In this document: positions 39,789 to 48,253 of the stretch, piece by piece
Numbering within the stretch: the first letter of the stretch is position 1
Layout of the letters: each line of letters opens with the position of its first letter
Assembly (NCBI GenBank): GCA_018780265.1
Contig: JADMJV010000067.1
Location: forward strand, 1-64,000
Length of the DNA: 64,000 bases
Direction: 5' to 3'
Source: a bacterium
GTDB taxonomy: Bacteria; Vulcanimicrobiota; Xenobia; Xenobiales; JADMJV01
Program-made: the position numbers and the translations under genes
The notes under the pieces: model-generated
What the model saw: the letters and a program-made list of their open reading frames with translations, nothing else
Database searches by the model: none
Told to the model about the DNA's origin: nothing

Positions 39789-40946
39789 TCAGCCTTTACG
39801 ATAAGGCGAGTGCTCCTCCTCCAAGGCCTGGCGCTGGCAGATCATTTCTGCCCGCTCCTGCTCCAGCACCTGGGCAAGCAGTCCCCGGAAGGAGCGCTCG
39901 GCGATCCAATGCAAACTGTACGTGAGTCGAGGCAAGTAGCCGCGGGCCACCTTGTGAAAGCCTTGGGCCCCCGCCTCCACCCGCTGCAAGCGGTGCTGGA
40001 TGGCGTAGTCGATGGCCTGGTAGTAACACAACTCAAAATGCAAATAAGGGATCTCTTCCAGGGCCCCCCAATTGCGTCCAAACAACGACTGGCTGCCCCT
40101 GACGTTGAGGGCGGCGGCCAGGTATCGGCCCTCACGAGAGGCCAGCATCAGAACGACTCGGTCGGCCATGCGCTCAGCCAGCAGTAGAAAGAATTCCCGC
40201 GTGAGGGCGGCGCGACCCCATTTGCGGCTACATGTGTCCTGATAGCATCGATAGAGCACATCGACGTGTTCTTCGCGGATGTCGGTGCCGCTTAGCGCCT
40301 CAAGATGCAGGCGGCTCTCTCGGGCGCAACGCCGCTCTTTGCTGATGGCCTTGCGCTTGCGGGCCGACAACTGGCCCAAAAAATCCTCAAAATTGGCATA
40401 GCCCGGATTGTCGAAGTGAAACTGAATTCCCAGTCGTGGCAGCCAGTTTCCCTGCAACCCTTCGGTATACTCTGGCAGGTTGCAAAAGGTGACATGAAGT
40501 GAGGAGACACGCAGGCTGTCGGCCAGCGAGAGTTGGGCCTGACGCAGCCACTGTCGGGCCTGCACGGGGTCGGCTTCATCGGGGTGGATCAGGTAGCGAG
40601 GACCGGGCACGGGCGTGTAGGGAACGGCCGACTGCAACTTGGGGTAGTAAGCCCCGCCCATCCTCTCGTAGGCCGCGGCCCAGGAGTAGTCAAACACAAA
40701 TTCGCCCTCGGAATGGAGCTTGATGAAAAGTGGGGCGATGGCGCGCAATCGATCCTCCCGTCGCAAAAGCAAATGGCACGGCTGCCACCCGGTTCGGGGG
40801 CAGGCCGTGCCACTGTCTTCCATGCACGAGAAAAACTCGTGGGACAGGAAGGGGTGGTCAGGTCCGACGCAGGCGTTCCAGTCCTGCAGCGCTACCTGAT
40901 GGATCGAGTCAATTCTTTGAATGAGGGGTAGCTGTTGGGAGTCCAC
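39789..40946 (-). CDS. DUF482/FemAB-like acyltransferase
   Basis: 385 aa, GNAT-fold protein of the DUF482 (peptidogalycan biosynthesis) family related to FemAB aminoacyltransferases. Typical elements are HPFLSHEFFSCMEDSGTA near the N-terminus, GWQPCHLLLRR, FVFDYSWAAAYERMGGAYYPKLQSAVPYTPVPGPRYL, NFEDFLGQLSARKRKAISKERR, and the C-terminal GFHKVARGYLP. The exact reaction is unknown for the family; a cell-envelope acyl or aminoacyl transfer is assumed. GTG start directly after the stop of the small ORF (TAATGTG) and without its own clear ribosome site, so probably coupled. Directly upstream of galE. Confidence 0.87.
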   Translation of the reverse strand: MDSQQLPLIQRIDSIHQVALQDWNACVGPDHPFLSHEFFSCMEDSGTACPRTGWQPCHLLLRREDRLRAIAPLFIKLHSEGEFVFDYSWAAAYERMGGAYYPKLQSAVPYTPVPGPRYLIHPDEADPVQARQWLRQAQLSLADSLRVSSLHVTFCNLPEYTEGLQGNWLPRLGIQFHFDNPGYANFEDFLGQLSARKRKAISKERRCARESRLHLEALSGTDIREEHVDVLYRCYQDTCSRKWGRAALTREFFLLLAERMADRVVLMLASREGRYLAAALNVRGSQSLFGRNWGALEEIPYLHFELCYYQAIDYAIQHRLQRVEAGAQGFHKVARGYLPRLTYSLHWIAERSFRGLLAQVLEQERAEMICQRQALEEEHSPYRKG

Positions 40947-40947
40947 A

Positions 40948-41139
40948 TTAAGAGTGGAAGTTGCTGGTTGCCTGCAAAAACTCCTTGAGGGTAGGCGGCT
41001 TTTCGCACCAAACCAGGGTGCCGGTCTCGCCCATCAGCAGGTCCATTGGCTCCCTCCCGTTCTGCGAGGCAATGGATTTGGGGACCATCGGAGCCTGCAG
41101 GTAGGTCGATGCAAATTGACGGTTCGAGTCTTGAATCAT
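40948..41139 (-). CDS. Possible small protein upstream of DUF482-like gene
   Basis: 63 aa from ATG 41139 (AAAGGA about 11 bases upstream). Composition is polar with one Cys; it ends PPTLKEFLQATSNFHS. Its stop codon overlaps the start of the next gene (TAATGTG), an arrangement typical of coupled operon genes, and this is the main support. No family is recognised. It may instead be only a leader region. Confidence 0.4.
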   Translation of the reverse strand: MIQDSNRQFASTYLQAPMVPKSIASQNGREPMDLLMGETGTLVWCEKPPTLKEFLQATSNFHS

Positions 41140-41330
41140 CGCTCTGATAGTCCTTTCTGGTTTCTTCCTCTTCAAGGTATCAGGTCACCCTGAAAAGGTA
41201 CTGAAAGATCAACTCCTGGTTAATTTTTGTCCAGAGGCTTGTGGAAAGCTCACGGTGCAGCCTAAATATACAGCCCATTTCTTAGACGGGAGTCCGGCGT
41301 GCTCCTTGGTGCCAGGCGCACGGCTATCAG

Positions 41331-42273
41331 CTAATGGCCTGGATCCGCAGACACCACGGGAATGTGCCAGCCCCCAGGGGGAGTCACATTTCGCTCCACT
41401 TCAGCCGGTCCCCAACTGTTGGGTTGGTATTCGTAGACAGGCGTTCCAGCCTGGAGGACAGGGTCGACAATGCGCCTGGCCTCTTCTGCATAGTCCTCGC
41501 GAGCAAACAAGGTGGCGTCTCCGGCCATGGCGTCGCCCGAAACCCGTTCGTAAGCGTCCACCTCATCGGCCTGCGGATGGCGCCCGCAGACCATCTCAAT
41601 GGCGCGGCTCTGACTTTCGTCTCGGATGGCGATGTTGTTCATGGCGATGCCAAAGCTGATATCCGGGCTGAGCCAAATGCGACAGTGGTTGGACTGCAGT
41701 TCGAAGTTGCGATACATGGTGAGCGGTTGGCGCAGGCGCACGGTGATTTCGGTGCAGGTCACAGGCAAACACTTGCCGGCCCGAATATAAAAGGGAACTC
41801 CGCGCCAGCGCCAGGAGTCGATCTCCAGCTTAAAGGCCGCAAAAGTCTCGGTCTGCGAGTTGGCCGCCACACCACTTTCTCGGCTTCGAGTGGATGAATC
41901 GCTTTCAGCACCTTGACCTTCTCGTCGCGCAGCGATTCGCTATCCGTGCGCACGGGCGGTTCCATGGCCAGGTTGGCCATCACCTGGAAAAGATGATTTG
42001 CATCACATCGCGGATGGTGCCGGTCTGGTCGTAAAAAGCGCCCCGACCCTGCACGCCAAAGTCCTCGGCCATGGTGATCTGAACGCTCTCTACGTGCTCG
42101 CGATTCCAAAACGGCTCCAGCAAAGCGTTGGCGAAGCGAAAGAAGAGTAAGTTATGAACGGGCTTCTTGCCTAAATAGTGATCGATGCGAAAGATGCGCG
42201 GCTCATCAAAAGACTGCAGCAGAATGTCGTTGAGCCGTTGCGCGGTGGTAAGAGTTTCCCTTCTTATTTCCAC
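41331..42273 (-). pseudogene. zwf: Decayed glucose-6-phosphate dehydrogenase (zwf)
   Basis: Three reading frames together spell the C-terminal ~60% of G6PD. Frame 1 (from ~42270) has RIDHYLGKKPVHNLLFFRFAN and AFYDQTGTIRDVMQ. It then shifts at the AAA at 41997-41999 (CAAATCATC where CAAAATCATC is expected) to a frame with NHLFQVMANLAMEPPV up to PLEAEKVV. At ~41870 an internal deletion removes about ten conserved residues and shifts to a third frame with ANSQTETFAAFKLEI through PNSWGPAEV and a normal C-terminus. The N-terminal ~170 residues with the NADP-binding motif are missing, replaced by the ROK gene end. Loss in three places argues for a true pseudogene rather than one base error. It is next to glucokinase-like and phosphatase genes, a typical sugar-phosphate context. 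Confidence 0.88.
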
Positions 42274-42908
42274 AATCGAAAGCCGCCCACAAAGGCATTG
42301 GCGTTGTCACCGACCCGACAGCCTTTGGGCAGTTCTTTTAACTTCTTTACGTTGCCACCCCCCAGCACCACGTCATCCGGCCCCAGAGCCGCGCTCAGAC
42401 GCTGGACCACATCCACCACGAAACTGCGCCACTTTCGTTTGCCGTGTTTGCGCAACCCGCGCAAACCAACGTAGTCTTCGAAAGTAGCCTTTCGATAGGG
42501 CAGATGAGCCAGTTCCATGGGCGCCACCACCTCATTGATGATCAAAGTGGTTCCCAGTCCAGTTCCCAACCCCAAAAACAATAACTTGCCGCCCTGGTAA
42601 CTTCCCAGTGCCTGCATGGCCGCATCATTGATAATCTTGACGGGCTTTTGGAAGGCGGCCTCAAAATCAAACCCCACCCAACCCGGGGCCAGATTGGCTG
42701 GCTCGGCCAACAGGCGATTGTCAGACACCGGCCCCGGATAGCCCATGGAAACCCCGTCAAAGGGGATGTCCTCGGCCAATTTGCGAATCTGATCTACCAT
42801 CGCGGCCGCCGTCAACTTTGGCCCCGACGCAAAAAGGCGCCGCTCTTGCTGACCGCTGGCCATAAATTTGACATGAGTCCCGCCGATGTCGACGGCCAGG
42901 ATATTCAC
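42264..42908 (-). CDS. ROK-family glucokinase-like kinase
   Basis: ~214 aa, short for ROK kinases and close to polyphosphate-glucokinase-type members. It phosphorylates a hexose, probably glucose, in the cytosol. The phosphate-1 motif AVDIGGTHVKF is at the N-terminus. INDAAMQALGSYQGGKLLFLGLGTGLGTTLI carries the catalytic Asp and phosphate-2 region. MELAHLPY and VVLGGGNV follow. The usual ROK zinc-Cys cluster is absent, as in short polyphosphate glucokinases. The GTG at 42908 overlaps the stop of the phosphatase gene as GTGA, so the two are coupled. Immediately downstream are the zwf remains; ROK may originally have fed glucose-6-phosphate to zwf. Confidence 0.85.
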   Translation of the reverse strand: MNILAVDIGGTHVKFMASGQQERRLFASGPKLTAAAMVDQIRKLAEDIPFDGVSMGYPGPVSDNRLLAEPANLAPGWVGFDFEAAFQKPVKIINDAAMQALGSYQGGKLLFLGLGTGLGTTLIINEVVAPMELAHLPYRKATFEDYVGLRGLRKHGKRKWRSFVVDVVQRLSAALGPDDVVLGGGNVKKLKELPKGCRVGDNANAFVGGFRLWK

Positions 42909-43498
42909 GGGCCATCTACGTGGCGGGTGTCGTCCCAAAGGCGGATGACGGGCCAGGCATGCTCATAGCCGAGCGCGCTCAGACTGGCCGTGCTCAGAAA
43001 AAAATGCTGGCCACCGGCAGGCGACAACCCCAGCCAGCGGGCTGCCAGCACACGCAAAAAATGTCCACTGGAAAACAGCAAAATATCCCCCTCCACCTGA
43101 CGTAACCGTAGCACCACCCGGTCAGCGCGGGCTCCCACTTGATCGGGCGACTCTCCGCCGGGGCAGCCATCGGAAAACAAGAACCAATCGGGCCGCTCCT
43201 GGTGAATCTCAGCGCTGGTTCGGCCCTCGTAGTCGCCGTAATTCCATTCGAGCAGGTCGGGGTCGACCTGAGCCGCGGACGTAAATCCGGCCAGCTCGCA
43301 GGTGCGCCGCGCTCGCTGCAGCGGGCTGGTGAAAACCTGGGCGAAGCTTGGGCCGGCCAGGCGCTGCCCCAGCGAGCGAGCATTGCGCTCTCCTCGCTGC
43401 GTCAGGGGCAGATCGGTGAGCCCCGTATGTTGACCCGACAGGCTCCAGGCGGTTTCACCGTGGCGGGCTAGATACACAATCGGGAGGTCCTGTTTCAC
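42905..43498 (-). CDS. Histidine phosphatase (phosphoglycerate mutase-like)
   Basis: 197 aa of the histidine-phosphatase superfamily. The phospho-acceptor motif is VYLARHGETAWSLSGQHTGLTDLPLT. TSPLQRARRTCELAG, LLEWNYGDYEGRTSAEI, and SSGHFLRVLAARWL (second catalytic His) complete the active site. EWNYGDYEG is typical of the small sugar-phosphate and alpha-ribazole phosphatases rather than of the glycolytic mutase. Substrate is unknown; the ROK/zwf context suggests a sugar phosphate. GTG start 36 bp after the M1 peptidase stop. GTGA overlap with ROK. Confidence 0.88.
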   Translation of the reverse strand: MKQDLPIVYLARHGETAWSLSGQHTGLTDLPLTQRGERNARSLGQRLAGPSFAQVFTSPLQRARRTCELAGFTSAAQVDPDLLEWNYGDYEGRTSAEIHQERPDWFLFSDGCPGGESPDQVGARADRVVLRLRQVEGDILLFSSGHFLRVLAARWLGLSPAGGQHFFLSTASLSALGYEHAWPVIRLWDDTRHVDGP

Positions 43499-43534
43499 GC
43501 GCCCACAGGTTCTGCCCGTTTCGCCGAGCTTCCT

Positions 43535-44878
43535 TTAAGCGGCTGGCGGTAGTTGGGTGTCGTAGAGCCAGGCTTGAAAAAACTCTCCCAAAGGCTGCCG
43601 GGCCGCTTTCTCCATGGCTTGCTGGAAGTCGGAAATCAGGGGGTTTTTGTCCCCCTCCCCGGCATGCGTTTGCAGATAGTTGCGCACGCCGGCAAAAAAC
43701 GCCTCGTCGCCAACCTCGCGGCGCAACGTGTGCAAGGCCAGAGCGCCTTTCAGGTAGACCTGTCCGTGGAACAGGTCGTCGGCAGGCGGTGTGCCGATGG
43801 CAATGCCCGGCTCCTGAGCCAGACTGTTGCGTGCCTGGGTGGCCTTCTCCTCGAGAGCGGCCGACCCCTGAGTGTGTTCCAGCCAGAGCCACTCGCAGTA
43901 GCTGGCAAAACCTTCGTGAAGCCACAGTTCGCTCCATTGGCTGACACTGACCAGATTGCCAAACCAGTGGTGGGCCAATTCATGAGCCACCAAATCCTCA
44001 TTGGTCCGGTCGCCGGTGACCATGGACGGGTCGAAAAGCGACAGGGTCTGCGTCTCCATAGCTCCAGAAACCGCCTTGGGATCATTGACTACAATTACCC
44101 CGTAGGCTTCGTAAGGGTAAGCGCCAAACAGATTCCCAAAAAACTCCAGCATTTCGGGGGTGCGCCCAAAGTCATGGCGGGCTTTGTCAGCCAGTTCCGG
44201 GGGGAAGTAGTTGCGAATGGGTAGGCCGTTGGGGCCCACTGAGTCTTCGCGCAGATAGTTGCCGATATTGACCGTGGCCAGGTAGCTGGCCATGGGGTCG
44301 CGCGAACTCCAGTGATAGGTGTGGCGGTCGCCCTGGTCATCGACCGCCAGCAAAGTTCCGTTGGCTGCCACCACGTAAGGTTTGGGCACGTCCACGCTCA
44401 TGGAGTAGGTGGCCTTGTCGCGGGGGTGATCGTTGACGGGCAGCCAGGTCTGGCCGCCATCGGGCTGACTGTCCACCACCACACCGTAGGGGCTGTGTTT
44501 CCAGCCCACCAGGGAAGGTCCGGCCAGCGAATTCTTGGCGGTGGGCTGGCCCGAATAGTCCACGGCTACCTCAAACTGCTGCCCACTCTGCAAGGGAGTG
44601 GCTGGAACCACCGTCAACTCATCCCCTTGGCGCTGAAAGAAAGCCTCTTCTCCGTTGACTTCCACATGATCCACCTGGCAACCGTGGAAATCCAAATTGA
44701 ACTGGCTCAGGTCTTGCAGCGCTTGGGCCGTCATCTGGCTGCTGCCCACCACCTTATTGCTGTCCGGCTCCACCTTGAGGCGAACATCATAGTGCCTGGC
44801 GTCGTAACCACTATTGCCCAGGCCGGGATAATAGTGGTCACCCAGGCCAGGCAGTCGGTGATGGCAGGTGGCTTTCAC
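43535..44878 (-). CDS. M1-family zinc aminopeptidase, short form
   Basis: ~447 aa, lacking the large C-terminal helical domain of full M1 enzymes. The N-terminal beta-saddle starts YDARHYDVRLKV. The substrate motif GxMEN reads GAMETQTLSLF. The zinc site is VAHELAHHWFGNLVSVSQWSELWLHEGFASYCEW, i.e. HExxH plus the downstream Glu. Short M1 enzymes of this type are usually single-domain peptidases. The true start is uncertain: no ATG exists before the conserved domain, and GTG at 44878 is the nearest start that clears the divergent gene at 44999. A longer form is possible. No signal peptide is seen with this start. Confidence 0.85.
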   Translation of the reverse strand: MKATCHHRLPGLGDHYYPGLGNSGYDARHYDVRLKVEPDSNKVVGSSQMTAQALQDLSQFNLDFHGCQVDHVEVNGEEAFFQRQGDELTVVPATPLQSGQQFEVAVDYSGQPTAKNSLAGPSLVGWKHSPYGVVVDSQPDGGQTWLPVNDHPRDKATYSMSVDVPKPYVVAANGTLLAVDDQGDRHTYHWSSRDPMASYLATVNIGNYLREDSVGPNGLPIRNYFPPELADKARHDFGRTPEMLEFFGNLFGAYPYEAYGVIVVNDPKAVSGAMETQTLSLFDPSMVTGDRTNEDLVAHELAHHWFGNLVSVSQWSELWLHEGFASYCEWLWLEHTQGSAALEEKATQARNSLAQEPGIAIGTPPADDLFHGQVYLKGALALHTLRREVGDEAFFAGVRNYLQTHAGEGDKNPLISDFQQAMEKAARQPLGEFFQAWLYDTQLPPAA

Positions 44879-44998
44879 TCGACCATTTTGGCACAGACCT
44901 GACTCCAAAAAGTTACCATTGCGAAAACAGTAACCTGAATCGCTATCAGGTGGGTTGGCAGGGTGCCAGGGTTTGCGCCCAGAACCGAAGTCGCCAGC

Positions 44999-45970
44999 AT
45001 GCTCTTTAGCAGAGATCCCTTTGTCATCGTCGATGGCGGGTTGTCGACGGCCCTGGAAGTGCTCGGTCACCGCTCGCAGGGCCTGTTATGGACGGCCCAA
45101 ATGCTGATCGAGCAACCCGAGGTGATCGTCGCTGCCCATCGCAGCTTTGTGGAGGCGGGTGCCGAGGTGATCATCTCGGCCAGCTACCAGGCCAGCCAGG
45201 CGGGTTTTATGCGAGCCGGCTGCTCTGTAACCGAAGCCCGCCAACTGCTGGCCTCGACCACTGCCCTGGCGCGTGCCTCGGGGGCCGGCATGGTGGCCGC
45301 TTCGGTTGGACCCTTTGGAGCTACGCTGGGAGATGGCAGTGAGTATCACGGACGTTACGAGGCCAGTTGGTCGCAAGTGCGGCGCTTCCACCGAGAACGT
45401 TTAGAAATCCTGGTCGACACCGGGCCGGACCTTTTGGCGATAGAGACCATCCCAGGTCACATCGAAGCTGAAATCATCCTGGAGGAACTGGAGGTCCTGG
45501 GCGGTCCACCGACCTGGTTGTCCTTCTCTTGCCGCGATGCGGCTAGCACCTGCGCGGGCGATAGCTTCGTGGAAGTGGTTCGGTCCCTTTCCGGCAACCA
45601 CACGCTGCTGGCCCTGGGGGTCAACTGCACTGATCCCAACCATGTCACCCCTTTGCTAAACTCGGCCGCCCGCCAAACCGATCGGCCCTGGGTGGTCTAC
45701 CCAAACCATGGGCAGGTCTGGGACCCCATCCTCGAAGACTGGGCGGGCCAGGGCTGCGCCCAACTTGTTCCGCACCTGTCCGACTGGCTGGCGCTAGGAG
45801 CACGCTTTATCGGGGGCTGTTGTGGCATTGGGCCCGACCAGATCCGGCAGTTGAAGGAGGCTCGCGGATGTCTCAGGCTTTTCGACCCCGACCCGGTCGG
45901 ACGCACCGGCGAGCTCCCCTGCGATTCCAAGCTCCCAACCCAAATCTTTCTAAGGACCCCCCTCAGCTGA
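44999..45970 (+). CDS. Homocysteine S-methyltransferase
   Basis: 323 aa, (betaine/S-methylmethionine type) MmuM-like methyltransferase that makes methionine from homocysteine. It starts DPFVIVDGGLSTALEVLG. The three zinc-ligand Cys lie in ALGVNC and IGGCCGIGP. ISASYQASQAGF and AIETIPGHIEAE match the family's substrate and barrel motifs. Length is normal for the single-domain MmuM form. ATG 44999 gives MLFSRDPFVIVDGG; an upstream TTG/GTG frame exists but is not supported. Divergent from the M1 peptidase with ~120 bp between. It ends eight bases from the converging kinase. Confidence 0.92.
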   Translation: MLFSRDPFVIVDGGLSTALEVLGHRSQGLLWTAQMLIEQPEVIVAAHRSFVEAGAEVIISASYQASQAGFMRAGCSVTEARQLLASTTALARASGAGMVAASVGPFGATLGDGSEYHGRYEASWSQVRRFHRERLEILVDTGPDLLAIETIPGHIEAEIILEELEVLGGPPTWLSFSCRDAASTCAGDSFVEVVRSLSGNHTLLALGVNCTDPNHVTPLLNSAARQTDRPWVVYPNHGQVWDPILEDWAGQGCAQLVPHLSDWLALGARFIGGCCGIGPDQIRQLKEARGCLRLFDPDPVGRTGELPCDSKLPTQIFLRTPLS

Positions 45971-45977
45971 CAGATGG

Positions 45978-48134
45978 TCACCTTTTGTCCAACAATTCAA
46001 AATTGCCGTCCCGCAGCTTCATCAGGTAAACCTTGCGGCGTCCCTGGCGGCTTCTCAACGTAAATTGCCCGGAAACCCCGGAATGGGGGGGCATAGCAGT
46101 GAAGTAGTCTCGCAGCACCGCACGTTCAAATCCGACTTTCTCGATGGCCCGGGCAATCAGTTTGAGGCTGTCATAGGAGTTGGCTTCACGGTGGGAGGGA
46201 GTCGGTTCTCCCGTGAGTTCCTTAAACTGACGCGTAAAGTTTTGAATAGATGGCTCGTCCGCCCCCACGTAGAAGTAACTTGCCGTGACCAGGCCGTTGA
46301 GCTGGCGGTCGGGCGCGCTCAGGGGCGACTCGGAATAGCCCACCACCAGGGTCCCCAGCGGTTGCCCGAATCCTTTGGCGCGCAACTGGTGGGCAAATTG
46401 CACCACTGTCTGGCTGCGATACTCGGACATAAACAGGCAGTCGGCACCACTATTGTCCAGTTCCTCCAGCAGGCTCTGATAGTCATGAGTGTGGCGCAGG
46501 TAGGCGAGCTCGGCCACGGTTTGACCCGCGAAGGACTGCTTGAACTGGTCACAACCCGAGCGCGACACCACGTTCTCGTCATTGCGCACCAAGGCCACTC
46601 GCTTCAGTCCCAACCGGTTGAAATACTCGGCCACGGCGTGCACCCGATTGGAGTCAGAGTCGGCCACCGTCAGGGTATTGGGCCCCAGCGACGATAAGCG
46701 AGGGTCGGACGCGGTAGGGGCCAGAGTGGGCAGCCCGGTGGACTCGGCGATGGGCGAGACGGCCATCAGTTGCTGTGAGCTCCAGGGTCCAATGGCTACT
46801 TTCACCTTGGGGTCATTGGCGGCTCGCATAAAATACTGCAACGTGAGATCCTGGCGTGACTCGCAGTCCACGAAGTCCAACACCAGCCTTTGCCGCCCGG
46901 CTTGAGGGTGGGCGGCATCCACAAGGCCCTGAGCGTTGAGCTGGCGCTGGGCCAGAGCCAGGCCATTGAGCATCTGCAGGCCCTCATACTCCTCTCCGCT
47001 GATTGAACTGAAGACGGGAATGTGCAACAGGGGCCTGCGGCTGCCCAGAGCCAGAGCGTTGTTGAGCAAAATCTGGGCTTCTCCGTCCTGGGGGAAGCGC
47101 TTTACCAGATCTTGCAGTTGAGGCAAGGCCTGCGCGGAGCCTAACTGAGGGCGAATGAGTTCTTTCAGAGGACGCGTCTGCCGCAACAGAAGTTGGCTGG
47201 GGGGAGCGCTTGAGCTGGGGGCTGCCGGACCTGGCTGCAAGGCGAGGGACAAAACAACTCCGATCAATAGCAATAGACCGGTCAGTACCTTGGGCCAGGG
47301 AAAGCGAGCCGGTTCCGCTGGCACAGCGGCCAGTGCGCTCAGGTCGGCCGCCAGGGCCCGCATGCTGGGGTAGCGTAGGGCAGGGTCGGGTTGCAGGCAA
47401 CGTAGCACCAGGGCTTCGATCTGAGGATCATGCTCGGGCAACCTTTGGCGGCCGTAAAGCGGGGTGGGCGGGCGGCCGGTCAGCACAAAATAGAGGGTCG
47501 CCCCCAGTCCGTACACGTCCGAACGCTCATCGCTCTGACCAGAATCTTCCCATTGCTCCGGAGGAGAGTATCCAATGGAGCCGGCGGCCTGAGTGTCGCG
47601 CGCCTGGCCCGGTCGAAAATGGCGGGCCAGACCAAAGTCAATCAGCTTCAGTCGGTCCTCTGGAGTGACCATTACGTTCTCTGGCTTGAGGTCGCGAAAA
47701 ATGATCGGGTCTGGCTGATTGTGCAAGAAATCCAGCACCTCGGCCAATTGCTGCCCCCAGGCCAGCGCCTTGAGGGGGCCGGCCGGCCCCAGGCGACGAA
47801 TGCGGTCGGCCAGCGTCTCTCCGTGAATGTACTCCATCACCACGTAGGGGCGAGAATTCTCCACAAAGGAGTCGACCACCGCGGGTAAACTGGGATGGTG
47901 TAGCCCCGATAGGATCTCGGCTTCGCGACGAAAGCTGTCCTCTACCATGGAAGCCTCAGAAGGGTGGGCGGGAAGCATCTCTTTCAGGGCCCAGGTCTTT
48001 CCAGAGCCGCCCAGATCTTGACAGAGGAAAACCGCCGCCATGCCGCCGCGGGCCAGAAAAGAAAGCAACCGATAGCGGCCGTGAACGACCGAGCCCAGGC
48101 GATCCTCGATATGTTGGCTGTCGCTTTGTGTCAC
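45978..48134 (-). CDS. Transmembrane Ser/Thr kinase with periplasmic-binding sensor
   Basis: ~718 aa. Residues 18-270 form an apparently active Hanks-type Ser/Thr kinase: ARGGMAAVF, WALKEM with Lys51, IIFRDLKPENV (F replaces H of HRD, as in many bacterial kinases), DFGLA, and SPPEQW. A Pro-rich region leads to a single membrane helix (KVLTGLLLLIGVVLSLAL, ~282-299). The outside part (~365-718) is a type I periplasmic-binding fold of the leucine/ABC branched-amino-acid type: IGPWSSQQLMAVSPIAESTGLP ... PTASDP, followed by RVALVRNDE. It should sense an extracytoplasmic small molecule and phosphorylate cytosolic proteins. The GTG at 48134 has GGGG about eight bases upstream. Divergent from the methyltransferase at 48254. 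Confidence 0.9.
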   Translation of the reverse strand: MTQSDSQHIEDRLGSVVHGRYRLLSFLARGGMAAVFLCQDLGGSGKTWALKEMLPAHPSEASMVEDSFRREAEILSGLHHPSLPAVVDSFVENSRPYVVMEYIHGETLADRIRRLGPAGPLKALAWGQQLAEVLDFLHNQPDPIIFRDLKPENVMVTPEDRLKLIDFGLARHFRPGQARDTQAAGSIGYSPPEQWEDSGQSDERSDVYGLGATLYFVLTGRPPTPLYGRQRLPEHDPQIEALVLRCLQPDPALRYPSMRALAADLSALAAVPAEPARFPWPKVLTGLLLLIGVVLSLALQPGPAAPSSSAPPSQLLLRQTRPLKELIRPQLGSAQALPQLQDLVKRFPQDGEAQILLNNALALGSRRPLLHIPVFSSISGEEYEGLQMLNGLALAQRQLNAQGLVDAAHPQAGRQRLVLDFVDCESRQDLTLQYFMRAANDPKVKVAIGPWSSQQLMAVSPIAESTGLPTLAPTASDPRLSSLGPNTLTVADSDSNRVHAVAEYFNRLGLKRVALVRNDENVVSRSGCDQFKQSFAGQTVAELAYLRHTHDYQSLLEELDNSGADCLFMSEYRSQTVVQFAHQLRAKGFGQPLGTLVVGYSESPLSAPDRQLNGLVTASYFYVGADEPSIQNFTRQFKELTGEPTPSHREANSYDSLKLIARAIEKVGFERAVLRDYFTAMPPHSGVSGQFTLRSRQGRRKVYLMKLRDGNFELLDKR

Positions 48135-48253
48135 TTCGACCCCGTTGTTCTCCGACTTGGCGCTTGTTGGGTAGTCTCCTGTGCAAAACTGAGCAGGATC
48201 AGGGCGGACAGAGAGAACACCGAGTAAACTGCCCAAGTGTCAGGAGAGAACCT

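Noticed and set aside
41160..41330. Possible regulatory palindrome CAGGTCACCCTG upstream of the small ORF
   Set aside because: The two halves do not match fully and no similar site was noticed elsewhere in the window.
42905..43498. Assignment of the histidine phosphatase as the glycolytic phosphoglycerate mutase
   Set aside because: It is shorter than dPGM and has the EWNYGDYEG motif of small phosphatases. The general family name is safer.
43553..44224. Plus-strand 223-codon frame opposite the M1 aminopeptidase
   Set aside because: Antisense to the zinc-site region; no recognisable motif.
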